64,000 bases of DNA from JADJPO01 sp046330955 (lineage in GTDB: Bacteria > Actinomycetota > Actinomycetes > Actinomycetales > Kineosporiaceae): the NCBI GenBank assembly GCA_046330955.1, contig JAXLRT010000006.1, forward strand, positions 124,001 through 188,000, written 5' to 3'. A program made the position numbers and the translations under genes. Below, one piece after another: positions 25,969 through 34,040 of the stretch. Below the pieces are notes generated by a model. It worked only from the letters and a program-made list of their open reading frames with translations, had not been told where the DNA came from and ran no database searches. Each line of letters begins with the position of its first letter. Position 1 is the first letter of the stretch.

Positions 25969-26835
25969 TCAGCGGGAGGTCGGTTCGATCAGCCGGCTCG
26001 AACCGGGCGAGAGCACCTCGGCCCGTGCCCGGCGCTCGGAGCGGGCCGCGCGACGCTGTTCCAGGGCGACCAGGTGGCCGAACGCCCGGCGGTGCCGTTC
26101 GACGAGGACGGCGACCAGGTACTCCTCGGGGTGCACCGCCAGCGGCGGCGCCGGGGCGACGAAGCGGGCCACCTCGGCAGCCAGCTGCCCACCGAGCCGC
26201 GCCCGAGAGGCCGGGTTCAACGTCGCGGTGCGGTTCAGGAACTGCCGGGCGGCCACGGCCAACGGGTCGGGCAGCCGGGCGATGTCGGCGCCCGTGATCC
26301 AGCCGACCAGGTGCTGCGGCACCGGCGGCAGCGGCGGCGGCGGGGCTGGGGCACGATCCCGGACGACGAAGGTGCCCGCCAGCAGATCGCCCAGCCGTTT
26401 GCCCCGTGGGTTGGCCAGCGAACAGATCAGCGCGCCGGCACCACTGAGGGCGTAGATCTCGAACACGGCGACCAGCGAGCGCATCAACGACTGCCGCCAC
26501 CGCACCGGGCCGCCGTCGTCCCGCACCACGCGCAGCCCGGCAGCCGCCTTGCCGGGGGAGCGGCCGCGGCTCAGCGATTCCCAGGTGGCGGGCAGCAGCA
26601 CCAGCAGACCGACGACGAGCACGACGCCCACGGCCGCCAGCGCCGCGTCGTCCAGCGAGAGCGAGAGCGCGCCGAGCACGATCACCAGCACGATCGCCAG
26701 GGCGATGATGATCAGCAGGTCGAGCACGTAGGCCAGGGCGCGGCTGGCGAACGAGGCTGGGCGCAGGTCGAGCACGACGGCTTCGCCGGTGACCAGGGCC
26801 TCCGGTAACAGCAGGTCGTCGACGCCCTCCGGCAT
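25969..26835 (-). CDS. RDD-family membrane protein
   Basis: A protein of 288 residues. The N-terminal 170 residues form an RDD domain: ASFASRALAYVLDLLI (Arg then Asp in helix 1), two more hydrophobic helices, and SRGRSPGKAAAGLRVVRDDG with the second signature, then GKRLGDLLAGTFVVRDR. A Pro-rich link leads to about 100 soluble, helical, Arg-rich residues. RDD proteins are linked to ion transport in a few cases; no substrate can be given here. It pairs divergently with the SpoIIM-like gene, an arrangement kept across actinobacteria. A TAGCCT box lies 6 bases before its ATG. Confidence 0.85.
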   Translation of the reverse strand: MPEGVDDLLLPEALVTGEAVVLDLRPASFASRALAYVLDLLIIIALAIVLVIVLGALSLSLDDAALAAVGVVLVVGLLVLLPATWESLSRGRSPGKAAAGLRVVRDDGGPVRWRQSLMRSLVAVFEIYALSGAGALICSLANPRGKRLGDLLAGTFVVRDRAPAPPPPLPPVPQHLVGWITGADIARLPDPLAVAARQFLNRTATLNPASRARLGGQLAAEVARFVAPAPPLAVHPEEYLVAVLVERHRRAFGHLVALEQRRAARSERRARAEVLSPGSSRLIEPTSR

Positions 26836-26841
26836 GGCTCG

Positions 26842-26857
26842 AGGCTAACCTGCCGGA
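26842..26857. promoter_or_regulatory. Overlapping divergent -10 boxes (RDD and SpoIIM-like genes)
   Basis: The ten bases AGGCTAACCT at 26842-26851 hold both -10 boxes: TAGCCT on the minus strand (26847 to 26842), 6 bases from the ATG at 26835, and TAACCT on the plus strand (26846-26851), 6 bases from the GTG at 26858. The boxes share two bases, so both promoters cannot be opened by polymerase at once. Confidence 0.6.
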
Positions 26858-27853
26858 GTGGATGTCGACGCCTTCGCCGCGGTGCACGCCGCCGAATGGG
26901 ACCGGCTGGAGGCCCTGGGCCGCCGTCGCCGGCTGACCGGAGCGGAGGTCGACGAGCTGGTGGACCTCTACCAGCGCGCCGCCACCCATCTGAGCGCGGT
27001 GCGTTCGGCGGGTGGTGATCCGCTGGTCGTGGGCCGGCTCTCCCGGATCGTCGCCACCGGCCGCACCGCCCTGACCGGAGGCCACGAGCCGATCACGCGG
27101 GAACTGGCGCGGCTGGTCACCGTCTCGTTCCCGGCGGCGGTCTGGCGCAGCCGATGGTGGACGGCGAGCGCCGCGGCCTTCACGGTGATCGTCAGCCTGA
27201 TCGCGGGGTACTGGGTGGCCGGTAACCGGCAGGTGCAGTCCGCCCTGGGCACCGACGAGGAGATCCGCCGGCTGGTGGAGGTCGACTTCGAGCGCTACTA
27301 CAGCGAGCATCCCGCCACCAGCTTCGCCGCCCGGGTGTGGACCAACAACGCCTGGATCGCCGCGCTGTGCATCGCGTTCGGCATCACCGGGGTGATGGTG
27401 GTCTACCTGCTGTTCCAGAACGCCATCAACGTCGGGGTGACCGGCGGACTGATGGCCGCCCACGGCCGGCTCGACCTGTTCTTCGCCCTGATCACCCCGC
27501 ACGGTCTGCTCGAGCTGACCGCCGTGTTCGTCGCCGCGGGCGCCGGCCTGCGGTTGTTCTGGGCGTGGATCGACCCTGGTCCGGTGCCGCGTTCGCAATC
27601 ACTGGCCCGGGAGGGCCGGTCGATGCTGACCATCGCGATGGGCCTGGTCGGGGTGCTGGCCGTGTCCGGGGTGATCGAGGCCTTCGTGACGCCGTCCCCG
27701 CTGCCCACGTGGGCTCGGATCGGCATCGGCGCCGCGGTCTGGCTCGCCTTCCTGGCCTACGTCTGGCACTTCGGACGCCGCGCCGTCCTCACCGGCGAGA
27801 CCGGCGACCTGCGGGCCGAGCTGGTCGAGGACACCCTCCCGGTCGCCGGCTGA
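26858..27853 (+). CDS. SpoIIM-like (DUF95) membrane protein
   Basis: A protein of 331 residues: a helical cytoplasmic N-terminal 100 residues, then five or six membrane helices. FQNAINVGVTGGLMAAHG and LITPHGLLELTAVFVAAGAGL match the Stage II sporulation protein M family, in which the His-Gly...Glu helix pair is the hallmark. In Bacillus SpoIIM recruits peptidoglycan hydrolases during engulfment; in actinobacteria the role is unknown. The gene ends one base before a perfect 27-base palindrome. Confidence 0.88.
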   Translation: MDVDAFAAVHAAEWDRLEALGRRRRLTGAEVDELVDLYQRAATHLSAVRSAGGDPLVVGRLSRIVATGRTALTGGHEPITRELARLVTVSFPAAVWRSRWWTASAAAFTVIVSLIAGYWVAGNRQVQSALGTDEEIRRLVEVDFERYYSEHPATSFAARVWTNNAWIAALCIAFGITGVMVVYLLFQNAINVGVTGGLMAAHGRLDLFFALITPHGLLELTAVFVAAGAGLRLFWAWIDPGPVPRSQSLAREGRSMLTIAMGLVGVLAVSGVIEAFVTPSPLPTWARIGIGAAVWLAFLAYVWHFGRRAVLTGETGDLRAELVEDTLPVAG

Positions 27854-27955
27854 AACCCGCTCATGCTCCGCAGGTGACGCACGCCCGGCGATTGACAACG
27901 CTGCCATGCGTCCCCTGCGGAGCATCACGCGTCACCTGCGGAGCATGAGCGGGTT
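27854..27955. repeat. Intergenic palindromic element B, likely bidirectional terminator
   Basis: Perfect 27-base arms at 27854-27880 and 27929-27955 contain CATGCTCCGCAGGTGACGC and its complement. Inside lies a third, direct copy CCTGCGGAGCAT (27914-27925). The right arm shares 20 identical bases with element A after sahH. It sits between the converging SpoIIM-like and DUF58 genes and starts right at the stop codon, which suits a shared terminator. Confidence 0.85.
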
Positions 27956-27969
27956 CTTGGAGGGGGTTT

Positions 27970-29262
27970 CTAGAGGCGGCCGGTGGCTTTGAGGGACAGG
28001 TAGCGGTCGGCCAATCTGGGGGGTAGGTGGTCGGGGGTGCCGGTGACGACCTCGACGCCGAAGCGGCGCAGTTCGGTGGCCAGCCCGTCGCGGTCGAGCA
28101 GGGTGCGGGTGGCGGCGGCGGCGCCGTAGACCGCGTGGGCGTCGTCCCGGGCGGCGGCCATCGCGGCCAGCGCGGGGTCGCTGACCGAGGCCACCACCAC
28201 CAGGTGGTGACTGGTCAACTGCGCCAGCACCGGTAGCAGGCCCTGATCGAGCGCGGCCGAGTCGAGCGAGGTCAGCAGCACCACCAGCGCCCGCTGGCTG
28301 AGCCGAGCCCGCACCGTGGCCACGATCGTGGTCCAGTCGGCCTCGACCAGATCGGCCTCGAGCGGAGCCATCGCCTCGACCATGGCCGGCAGCAGTTCGG
28401 TGCGCGAGGCGCCCTCGACCCGTGCCCGCACCCGACGATCGACGGCCAGCAGGTCCACCCGGTCACCGGCACGGGCGGCCAGCGCCGCCAGCAGCAGTGC
28501 GGCGTCCATCGAGGCGTCCAGCCGCGGCTCGTCGCCGATCCGGGCCGCCGACGTCCGCGAGGTGTCGAGCACGATCAGCACCCGGCGATCCCGTTCCGGA
28601 CGCCAGGTGCGCACCACCACCTGCTGGCGCCGGGCCGTGGCCCGCCAGTCGATGGCGCGGACGTCGTCGCCGATCACGTAGTCCCGCAACGAGTCGAACT
28701 CGGTGCCCTGCCCCCGCACCTGAAGGCTGGTGCGGCCGTCGAGCTCGCGCAGCCGGGCCAGCTTGCTCGGCAGGTGCTTGCGCGAGGTGAACGGCGGCAG
28801 CACCCGCAACCGCCCCGGCGCCGCGAGGGTGCGCTGGCGCGCCGCCAACCCGAGCGGCCCCAGGCTGCGCACCGTCAGCCCGGTCGCCAGCCGATCGCCC
28901 CGGCGCACCGGACGCAGCTGCGTCACCACCCGCCGCCGCTCACCCGCCGGGACGACGAGCCGCTGGCGGGGCGGGTGCGCCCCGGCCGACGGTTGCCAGG
29001 CATCCCGGACGACGCCGCGCACCGCTCGGGTGCCGGTGTTGGTCACCAGCACGGCCGCGGTCGTCGGCTCGCCCAGGCGCACCGATCGCAGCGGTTCACG
29101 GGCCACGGTCAGGGTGCTCAACCGGCCGGCGAGGGCGACGTCGATCGCCACCAGCGCGATCACCACGGCGACCCAGCCGAGCAGCATCGCCCACCCCGGG
29201 GCGAGCGCCACCGGCACCGCTCCCGCCAGGGTGAGCAGCGCCGTCCGACCGGTGATCGCCAT
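27970..29262 (-). CDS. DUF58 protein (MoxR-associated, von Willebrand A-like)
   Basis: A protein of 430 residues: two N-terminal membrane helices (TALLTLAGAVPVALAPGWAMLLGW and following), a beta-rich region, then GTEFDSLRDYVIGDDVRAIDWRATARR, the DUF58 core motif, and a VWA-like fold with LIVLDTSRTSA where the metal site would be. DUF58 proteins work with MoxR ATPases, probably in assembling or remodelling envelope complexes. It is last in the minus-strand operon, 25 bases after the MoxR gene. Confidence 0.9.
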   Translation of the reverse strand: MAITGRTALLTLAGAVPVALAPGWAMLLGWVAVVIALVAIDVALAGRLSTLTVAREPLRSVRLGEPTTAAVLVTNTGTRAVRGVVRDAWQPSAGAHPPRQRLVVPAGERRRVVTQLRPVRRGDRLATGLTVRSLGPLGLAARQRTLAAPGRLRVLPPFTSRKHLPSKLARLRELDGRTSLQVRGQGTEFDSLRDYVIGDDVRAIDWRATARRQQVVVRTWRPERDRRVLIVLDTSRTSAARIGDEPRLDASMDAALLLAALAARAGDRVDLLAVDRRVRARVEGASRTELLPAMVEAMAPLEADLVEADWTTIVATVRARLSQRALVVLLTSLDSAALDQGLLPVLAQLTSHHLVVVASVSDPALAAMAAARDDAHAVYGAAAATRTLLDRDGLATELRRFGVEVVTGTPDHLPPRLADRYLSLKATGRL

Positions 29263-29287
29263 CAGTACCCGAGCCCGCCGGCCGGTC

Positions 29288-30250
29288 TCAGCGCGGCACC
29301 GGCACGGTGGCCAGCACGCTGTCGAGGACGGCGTCCGTCGTGGTGCCCTCCAACTCGGCCTCGGGACGCAGCTGCACCCGGTGACGCAACGTGGGTCGCG
29401 CCAGCGCCTTGACGTCGTCCGGGGTGACGTAGTCGCGCCCCGACAACCAGGCCCAGGCCCGCGCGGTCGCCAGCAACGCCGTCGCGCCGCGCGGTGAGAC
29501 CCCCAGCGACAGGGACGGCGCGGCGCGGGTCGCGCGCACCAGGTCGACGATGTAGCCCATCACCTCGGTGGTGGCGTCGACTGCCCGGACGGCCTCCTGC
29601 GCGGCGGCCAGGTGCTCCGGCCCGGCGACGGCGTGCACCCCGGCGGCGGCCAGATCGCGCGGGTCGAATCCGTGCGCGTGTCGGTTGAGCACCTCCAGTT
29701 CGACCTCGCGCGGCGGCAGCGGCATCGTCAGCTTGAGCATGAACCGGTCGAGCTGGGCCTCGGGCAGGGGATAGGTGCCCTCGTACTCCACGGGGTTCTG
29801 GGTGGCGGCCACGAGGAAGGGCGAGGGCAACGGCCGGGGCACGCCGTCCACGCTGACCTGCCGTTCCTCCATCGCCTCCAGCAGCGAGGCCTGGGTCTTC
29901 GGCGGCGTCCGGTTGATCTCGTCGGCGAGCAGCAGGTTGGTGAACACCGGCCCCTCGCGGAAGGAGAACTCGGCGGTGCGGGCGTCGTAGACCAGCGATC
30001 CGGTGACGTCGCCGGGCATCAGGTCGGGGGTGAACTGCACCCGGGTGGTCCGCAGGTCCAGCGCGGTCGCGAACGCCCGCACCAGCAGCGTCTTGGCCAC
30101 CCCGGGCACCCCTTCGAGCAGGACGTGGCCCCGGCACAGCAGCGCGATCACCAGACCCGACACGGCGGCGTCCTGGCCGACCACGGCCTTGGCCACCTCG
30201 GCGCGCACCCGGGCGAGTGCCTCGCGGGCGTCGGTGGGGTCGTACGTCAT
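29288..30250 (-). CDS. MoxR-family AAA+ ATPase
   Basis: A protein of 320 residues with Walker A (GVPGVAKT), VQFTPDLMPGDVTG, Walker B ending LLADEINRTPPKTQ, the sensor region VAATQNPVEYEGTYPLPEAQLDRFML and the C-terminal lid with SPRGATALLATARA. MoxR ATPases act as chaperones with DUF58/VWA partners, here encoded next door. Its ATG overlaps the stop of the DUF4350 gene as ATGA, so the two are translationally coupled. Confidence 0.95.
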   Translation of the reverse strand: MTYDPTDAREALARVRAEVAKAVVGQDAAVSGLVIALLCRGHVLLEGVPGVAKTLLVRAFATALDLRTTRVQFTPDLMPGDVTGSLVYDARTAEFSFREGPVFTNLLLADEINRTPPKTQASLLEAMEERQVSVDGVPRPLPSPFLVAATQNPVEYEGTYPLPEAQLDRFMLKLTMPLPPREVELEVLNRHAHGFDPRDLAAAGVHAVAGPEHLAAAQEAVRAVDATTEVMGYIVDLVRATRAAPSLSLGVSPRGATALLATARAWAWLSGRDYVTPDDVKALARPTLRHRVQLRPEAELEGTTTDAVLDSVLATVPVPR

Positions 30251-31479
30251 GATCCGTCCCGAGGGTCTGGTCGTGATGCGCCGGTCGGCGCGCTGACATC
30301 CTGCTCGATCTCGTCGATCCGGCGTGCCAGGCGCACCAGCGCGGCGTCGTCCGGCGGGACGGCGCCCAGCAACGTCTCGCGCAGCTCGCCCACCGGTCTG
30401 CCGGTCGACGCGGCGATACGGCCGACGAGGTCCTCCCGCGACCCGGTACTCGCCTCGAAGCGGCGGGCCAGCCGGCGCAGCGTTGCGGTGCGCAGCGTGG
30501 CGGCCACCCGGTCACGAGCTCGGGCCTGCCGGTACAGCCGGGCGCGACCCTCCTGCGTCTCGACCGCCCGCACCACGACCGGCAGCGGCTCGGCGACCAG
30601 CCGGCCGAGCCGGCGGCCTCGCCAGAACGCCACGACGAGCACCGTGAGCGCGGCCACAGCGGGCATCCACCGCACCCAGCGCGGGATCAGCTGGCTCAGG
30701 GTCGGTACCTGGGTGACGTCGAGCTCGGTCGGGTCGGCGATGTACCACTGCAGCGCCGGCTGGCGGCCGAGCAGTCGGAGCGCCAGCGCGGCGTTGCCGT
30801 CGGTGGCCAGGTAGGCGTTGCGCAGCACATCGGCCTGCCCGATCACCGCCAGGTGCCGGTCGCCGCGCGCGACGACGGCCACCGACCCGTTGCCGCCGGC
30901 CGGCCCCTCGGGGTAGCACAGCGTCGCCGAGCCGTACCCGGGGTCGGCATCGGCGCTGGGACGGTACAGCAGCCCGCCGCCGCGCACCGTGCCGGCGGCG
31001 ATCGCATCGGGGTCGGTGCACGAGGGCTCGGTGGAGCCCGCCGATGTGGTGCCGTCCGGGAACAGCGGCAACTCGAGGGCCTCGAGGGCAAGCGCGTTGG
31101 GTCGCAGCACGACCACGTCGGCCGGGGCGGTGGCCAGCCCGGCCAGCACGTCGTCCGGGGTCAGCAACGGGTCGGCGACGAAGATCGTGCGTCCCGCACC
31201 GGCGTCGAGATCGTCGCGATGGTGCACCACGTCGACCCGGACGCCGTGCGCCCGCAGCACCTGCACCAGCGCCCGGGTTCCCTCGGGAGCGGGGGAGTCG
31301 GGATCCAGATCACCGCGGGCCGTCGGGGTGATCAGCGCCCCCAGTCCGGCCACCGCGACCATGATCAGGGCGATGACGGCCGGCCAGAACCAGCGGCGCT
31401 GCCGTAGCCGCACCGAGCTCGGGCGAGCAGCAGGATCAGCGGGGTCTGCCGCCACGTCACCCGCCGCGTGAACCGTCAC
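30247..31479 (-). CDS. DUF4350 membrane protein
   Basis: A protein of 410 residues: a membrane helix near residue 35 (WPAVIALIMVAVAGLGALI), an extracytoplasmic domain with SPAPEGTRALVQVLRAHGVRV and a switch-like DPLLTPDDV, a second helix near residue 275, and a cytoplasmic helical tail. This is the DUF4350 arrangement. The domain resembles glutamine-amidotransferase-like folds that lack catalysis. Function is unknown. It overlaps both neighbours by 4 bases (ATGA with MoxR, GTGA with DUF4129). Confidence 0.8.
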   Translation of the reverse strand: MTVHAAGDVAADPADPAARPSSVRLRQRRWFWPAVIALIMVAVAGLGALITPTARGDLDPDSPAPEGTRALVQVLRAHGVRVDVVHHRDDLDAGAGRTIFVADPLLTPDDVLAGLATAPADVVVLRPNALALEALELPLFPDGTTSAGSTEPSCTDPDAIAAGTVRGGGLLYRPSADADPGYGSATLCYPEGPAGGNGSVAVVARGDRHLAVIGQADVLRNAYLATDGNAALALRLLGRQPALQWYIADPTELDVTQVPTLSQLIPRWVRWMPAVAALTVLVVAFWRGRRLGRLVAEPLPVVVRAVETQEGRARLYRQARARDRVAATLRTATLRRLARRFEASTGSREDLVGRIAASTGRPVGELRETLLGAVPPDDAALVRLARRIDEIEQDVSAPTGASRPDPRDGS

Positions 31480-32087
31480 GTGAGCACCGGCCGGGCCGCG
31501 ACCAGTTCCTCGTCCACGGCCTGCAGCTGCAGCGCCGCCTCGCGGGTGGCCGCTCGCCCGCCGTAGCGGACGGCGCCGAACACGTCGGCGGCCTGCTGTA
31601 CCTGGTCGGCGACGCCGGGCAGCGTGCTGCGGATCTCCGGGGCCACCTCGCCGGCGGTCCGGCCGGGGCGCGGCGCGATCAGGGTGCGTTCCTCCAACTG
31701 CCGAACGATCGCCCGGAACCGTTCCACCACAGCGGTTTCCCAGTCACCGGCGGCGGCTGCCCGGTCGGCGGCGGCGCGATGCTCGGCCGCGGTCAGCTCG
31801 GGCTCGTCGCCGAAGATCCCGCCGCGCCCGGGTGTGGGTCGCACCGAGCCGATGCCGCCTGCGCGCCAGATGGCATAGCCGATCACCACGGCGATGATGA
31901 GCGCGACCACGACGAGCGCCCAGCCCGCGTTCGACACCGCCGGCGCGTGCGAGAGCAGTTCCTGCAGCTTGTCCCACAACCAGGTCAGAGCGCGCTGGAC
32001 CAGGCCGGGCCGAGCGCGCTGGTACTCACCCTTGGCCAGTTCCTCGGCGGCCCAGCGACGGGCCTGCTCCCGGGTCGGATCGAGCAC
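31476..32087 (-). CDS. DUF4129 membrane protein
   Basis: A protein of 203 residues with one membrane helix (ALVVVALIIAVVIGYAIW) and a C-terminal soluble domain with ERFRAIVRQLEERTL, then RPGRTAGEVAPEI and a YGGR motif, as in DUF4129. This domain has a transglutaminase-associated origin. It belongs to the MoxR-DUF58 operon and starts 10 bases after the preceding gene. Confidence 0.85.
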   Translation of the reverse strand: MLDPTREQARRWAAEELAKGEYQRARPGLVQRALTWLWDKLQELLSHAPAVSNAGWALVVVALIIAVVIGYAIWRAGGIGSVRPTPGRGGIFGDEPELTAAEHRAAADRAAAAGDWETAVVERFRAIVRQLEERTLIAPRPGRTAGEVAPEIRSTLPGVADQVQQAADVFGAVRYGGRAATREAALQLQAVDEELVAARPVLT

Positions 32088-32097
32088 GCCGACCCGC

Positions 32098-33252
32098 TCA
32101 GCCGCTCACGCCGGCGGCCCGGGCCAGCTCGACGTCCAGGCCCTCGGCCCGCATCCGGCGGTCGATGTACAGCAGCGAGGTCACCGCGGCGGAGAACGGG
32201 GTGATGACCGAGCCACTGATGATCTCGGCGAGCCCGCTGAGCAGCGTGGCCGACGCGAGACTGCCGGTGCTGCCCTCGTTGGCCGCCACGATGAACCCGC
32301 CCACCTGGGTCAGCGGCACGGCGAGGATCGAGGCGGCGATGCCGACGACGATCGAGGTCAGCAGCAGGATCCCGAAGACCCGCCACCACGACGTGCGCAC
32401 CAGGGCGGACGAGCGCCGCAGCGCGGCCACCGGGCCGATGTCCTCGAGCAGCAGTGCGGGGGCGGCCAGCGACAGCCTCACCCACAGGTACAGGCTCACG
32501 ACGGTGACCGTGAGGCCCCCGAGCACGACGCCGAGGATTCCCGCGCCGACGGAGGACATGCCGGCGGCGACCAGGGCGAACCCCAGGGCGGTGAAGACCC
32601 CGGCCACCACCAGGAAGGCGACGAAGGGGATGAGGATGCTGAGCAGGCTGACGCCGATCACGGCCCAGATCCGCGGTTTGACGCGCTGCCACAGCGCGCC
32701 GGCGGACATGCGCCGTCCGAGCACCGCCTCGCTCACCGCCCGCACCAACATGGCGCTGAGCACCGTGGTGGCCAGCACCTTGACCAGGCTGCTGAGCAGC
32801 AGGCCGCCGAAACCGCCCAGCAGCGGGGCCAGGCTGCCCGGGTCGAAGTCGCCGGTGGCTGCGGCGTCCTCGGCGACGGTCTGAAAGTCGAAGACGGTGG
32901 ACAGGTAGTAGAACTGCGGACCCAGCCCGATCAGGGTCACCACGATCGTCACGACGGCGGAGATGCCCATCATGGTGCGCGGGTTGGTGCGGATGGCCTG
33001 GAACGAGCCGTCGAAGATCTCGCCCAGGGTGATCGGCCGCAGCGGGATGATGCCCGGCTTGGGCCGCCAGCCCTGATCGGTGGGCGGCAGACCGGGCGGG
33101 CCGTAGCCGGGCGGCGGACCGTACCCGGGCGGCGGACCGTACCCCGGGGGTGGCCCGTACCCGGGGGGCGGGCCGTACCCGGGCGGCGTGCCACCCCACT
33201 GCGGGGCGCTGCCCCACTCACTCGGTCCGGGTGGCCCCGGCTGCTCGGTCAC
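32098..33252 (-). CDS. Multi-pass membrane protein with Gly-Tyr-Pro repeats (GDPD membrane-domain type)
   Basis: A protein of 384 residues. The first 60 residues are a disordered Pro/Gly/Tyr tract made of GPPPGY repeats. After IIPLRPITLGEIFDGSFQAI, a pattern common to actinobacterial membrane proteins annotated as glycerophosphoryl diester phosphodiesterase membrane domain, there are six or more membrane helices. No phosphodiesterase catalytic domain is present. It heads the DUF4129-DUF4350-MoxR-DUF58 operon and is divergent from mtrA. GAGGGGG precedes the GTG at about 8 bases. Confidence 0.75.
   Translation of the reverse strand: MTEQPGPPGPSEWGSAPQWGGTPPGYGPPPGYGPPPGYGPPPGYGPPPGYGPPGLPPTDQGWRPKPGIIPLRPITLGEIFDGSFQAIRTNPRTMMGISAVVTIVVTLIGLGPQFYYLSTVFDFQTVAEDAAATGDFDPGSLAPLLGGFGGLLLSSLVKVLATTVLSAMLVRAVSEAVLGRRMSAGALWQRVKPRIWAVIGVSLLSILIPFVAFLVVAGVFTALGFALVAAGMSSVGAGILGVVLGGLTVTVVSLYLWVRLSLAAPALLLEDIGPVAALRRSSALVRTSWWRVFGILLLTSIVVGIAASILAVPLTQVGGFIVAANEGSTGSLASATLLSGLAEIISGSVITPFSAAVTSLLYIDRRMRAEGLDVELARAAGVSG
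33100..33188 (-). repeat. 18-base tandem repeats coding GPPPGY
   Basis: About five 18-base units with small silent changes code for the Pro/Gly/Tyr repeat near the start of the membrane protein. Such low-complexity tails occur in several actinobacterial membrane proteins and may drive clustering. Confidence 0.8.
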
Positions 33253-33362
33253 GTGCTGCCCCCTCGTCGCCGGCCGGTCGTGACGGCTCGATTCTGCCGG
33301 TAAACGCGCGACAACCGCTCCACGGTGCCCGCTCGGTGCGTCGTCGGTGCCACCATGTGCGC

Positions 33363-34040
33363 ATGAGAGGACGTGTGCTGGTGGTCGACGACGACACCGC
33401 GCTCGCCGAGATGCTCGGCATCGTGCTGCGTGGTGAGGGGTACGAACCGGTCTTCTGTGCCGACGGTTCCGGCGCCCTGGAGGTGTTCCGGGCCACGCGC
33501 CCCGACCTGGTGCTGCTCGACGTGATGCTGCCCGGGCGGGACGGGATCGAGGTCTGCCGGCAGATCCGGGGGGAGTCGGGGGTGCCGATCGTGATGCTCA
33601 CGGCCAAGACCGACACCGTGGACGTCGTCCTGGGCCTCGAGTCGGGCGCCGACGACTACGTGGTCAAACCGTTCAAGGCCAAGGAACTGGTGGCCCGGGT
33701 GCGGGCCCGGCTGCGGCGCACCGACGAACCCGCTCCCGAATTGCTCGACCTGGGTGACCTGACCATCGACGTGGCCGGGCACGCCGTCCGCCGGGGTGAG
33801 GAGCCGATCGCACTCACCCCGCTGGAGTTCGACCTGCTGGTGGCGCTGGCCCGCAAGCCGTGGCAGGTGTTCACCCGAGAGGTGTTGCTGGAGCAGGTCT
33901 GGGGGTATCGCCACGCCGCCGATACCCGACTGGTCAACGTGCACGTGCAGCGGCTGCGCTCGAAGATCGAGCGCGACCCGGAGCGCCCCGAGATCGTGGT
34001 GACCGTGCGCGGAGTGGGGTACAAGGCCGGACCCGCGTGA
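33363..34040 (+). CDS. mtrA: MtrA response regulator
   Basis: MtrA is an OmpR-type regulator that controls cell-wall hydrolases, division and replication timing in actinobacteria. The 225-residue protein has acidic pocket D9-D10-D11, phosphoacceptor D53 (LLDVMLPGRDG), MLTAKTDTVDVVLGLESGAD, KPFKAKELVARVRARLRR, and the winged helix with LVNVHVQRLRSKIE. The wording is close to mycobacterial MtrA, and mtrB and lpqB follow directly. The ATG at 33363 has a CACCAT box 6 bases upstream and no ribosome site, so a leaderless start is possible. Its stop overlaps the mtrB start (GTGA). Confidence 0.97.
   Translation: MRGRVLVVDDDTALAEMLGIVLRGEGYEPVFCADGSGALEVFRATRPDLVLLDVMLPGRDGIEVCRQIRGESGVPIVMLTAKTDTVDVVLGLESGADDYVVKPFKAKELVARVRARLRRTDEPAPELLDLGDLTIDVAGHAVRRGEEPIALTPLEFDLLVALARKPWQVFTREVLLEQVWGYRHAADTRLVNVHVQRLRSKIERDPERPEIVVTVRGVGYKAGPA

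Noticed and set aside
30247..31479. Long plus-strand frames opposite the DUF58-MoxR-DUF4350 operon
   Set aside because: Antisense shadows of high-GC genes; no start signals and no recognisable domains, while the minus-strand frames carry clear families.
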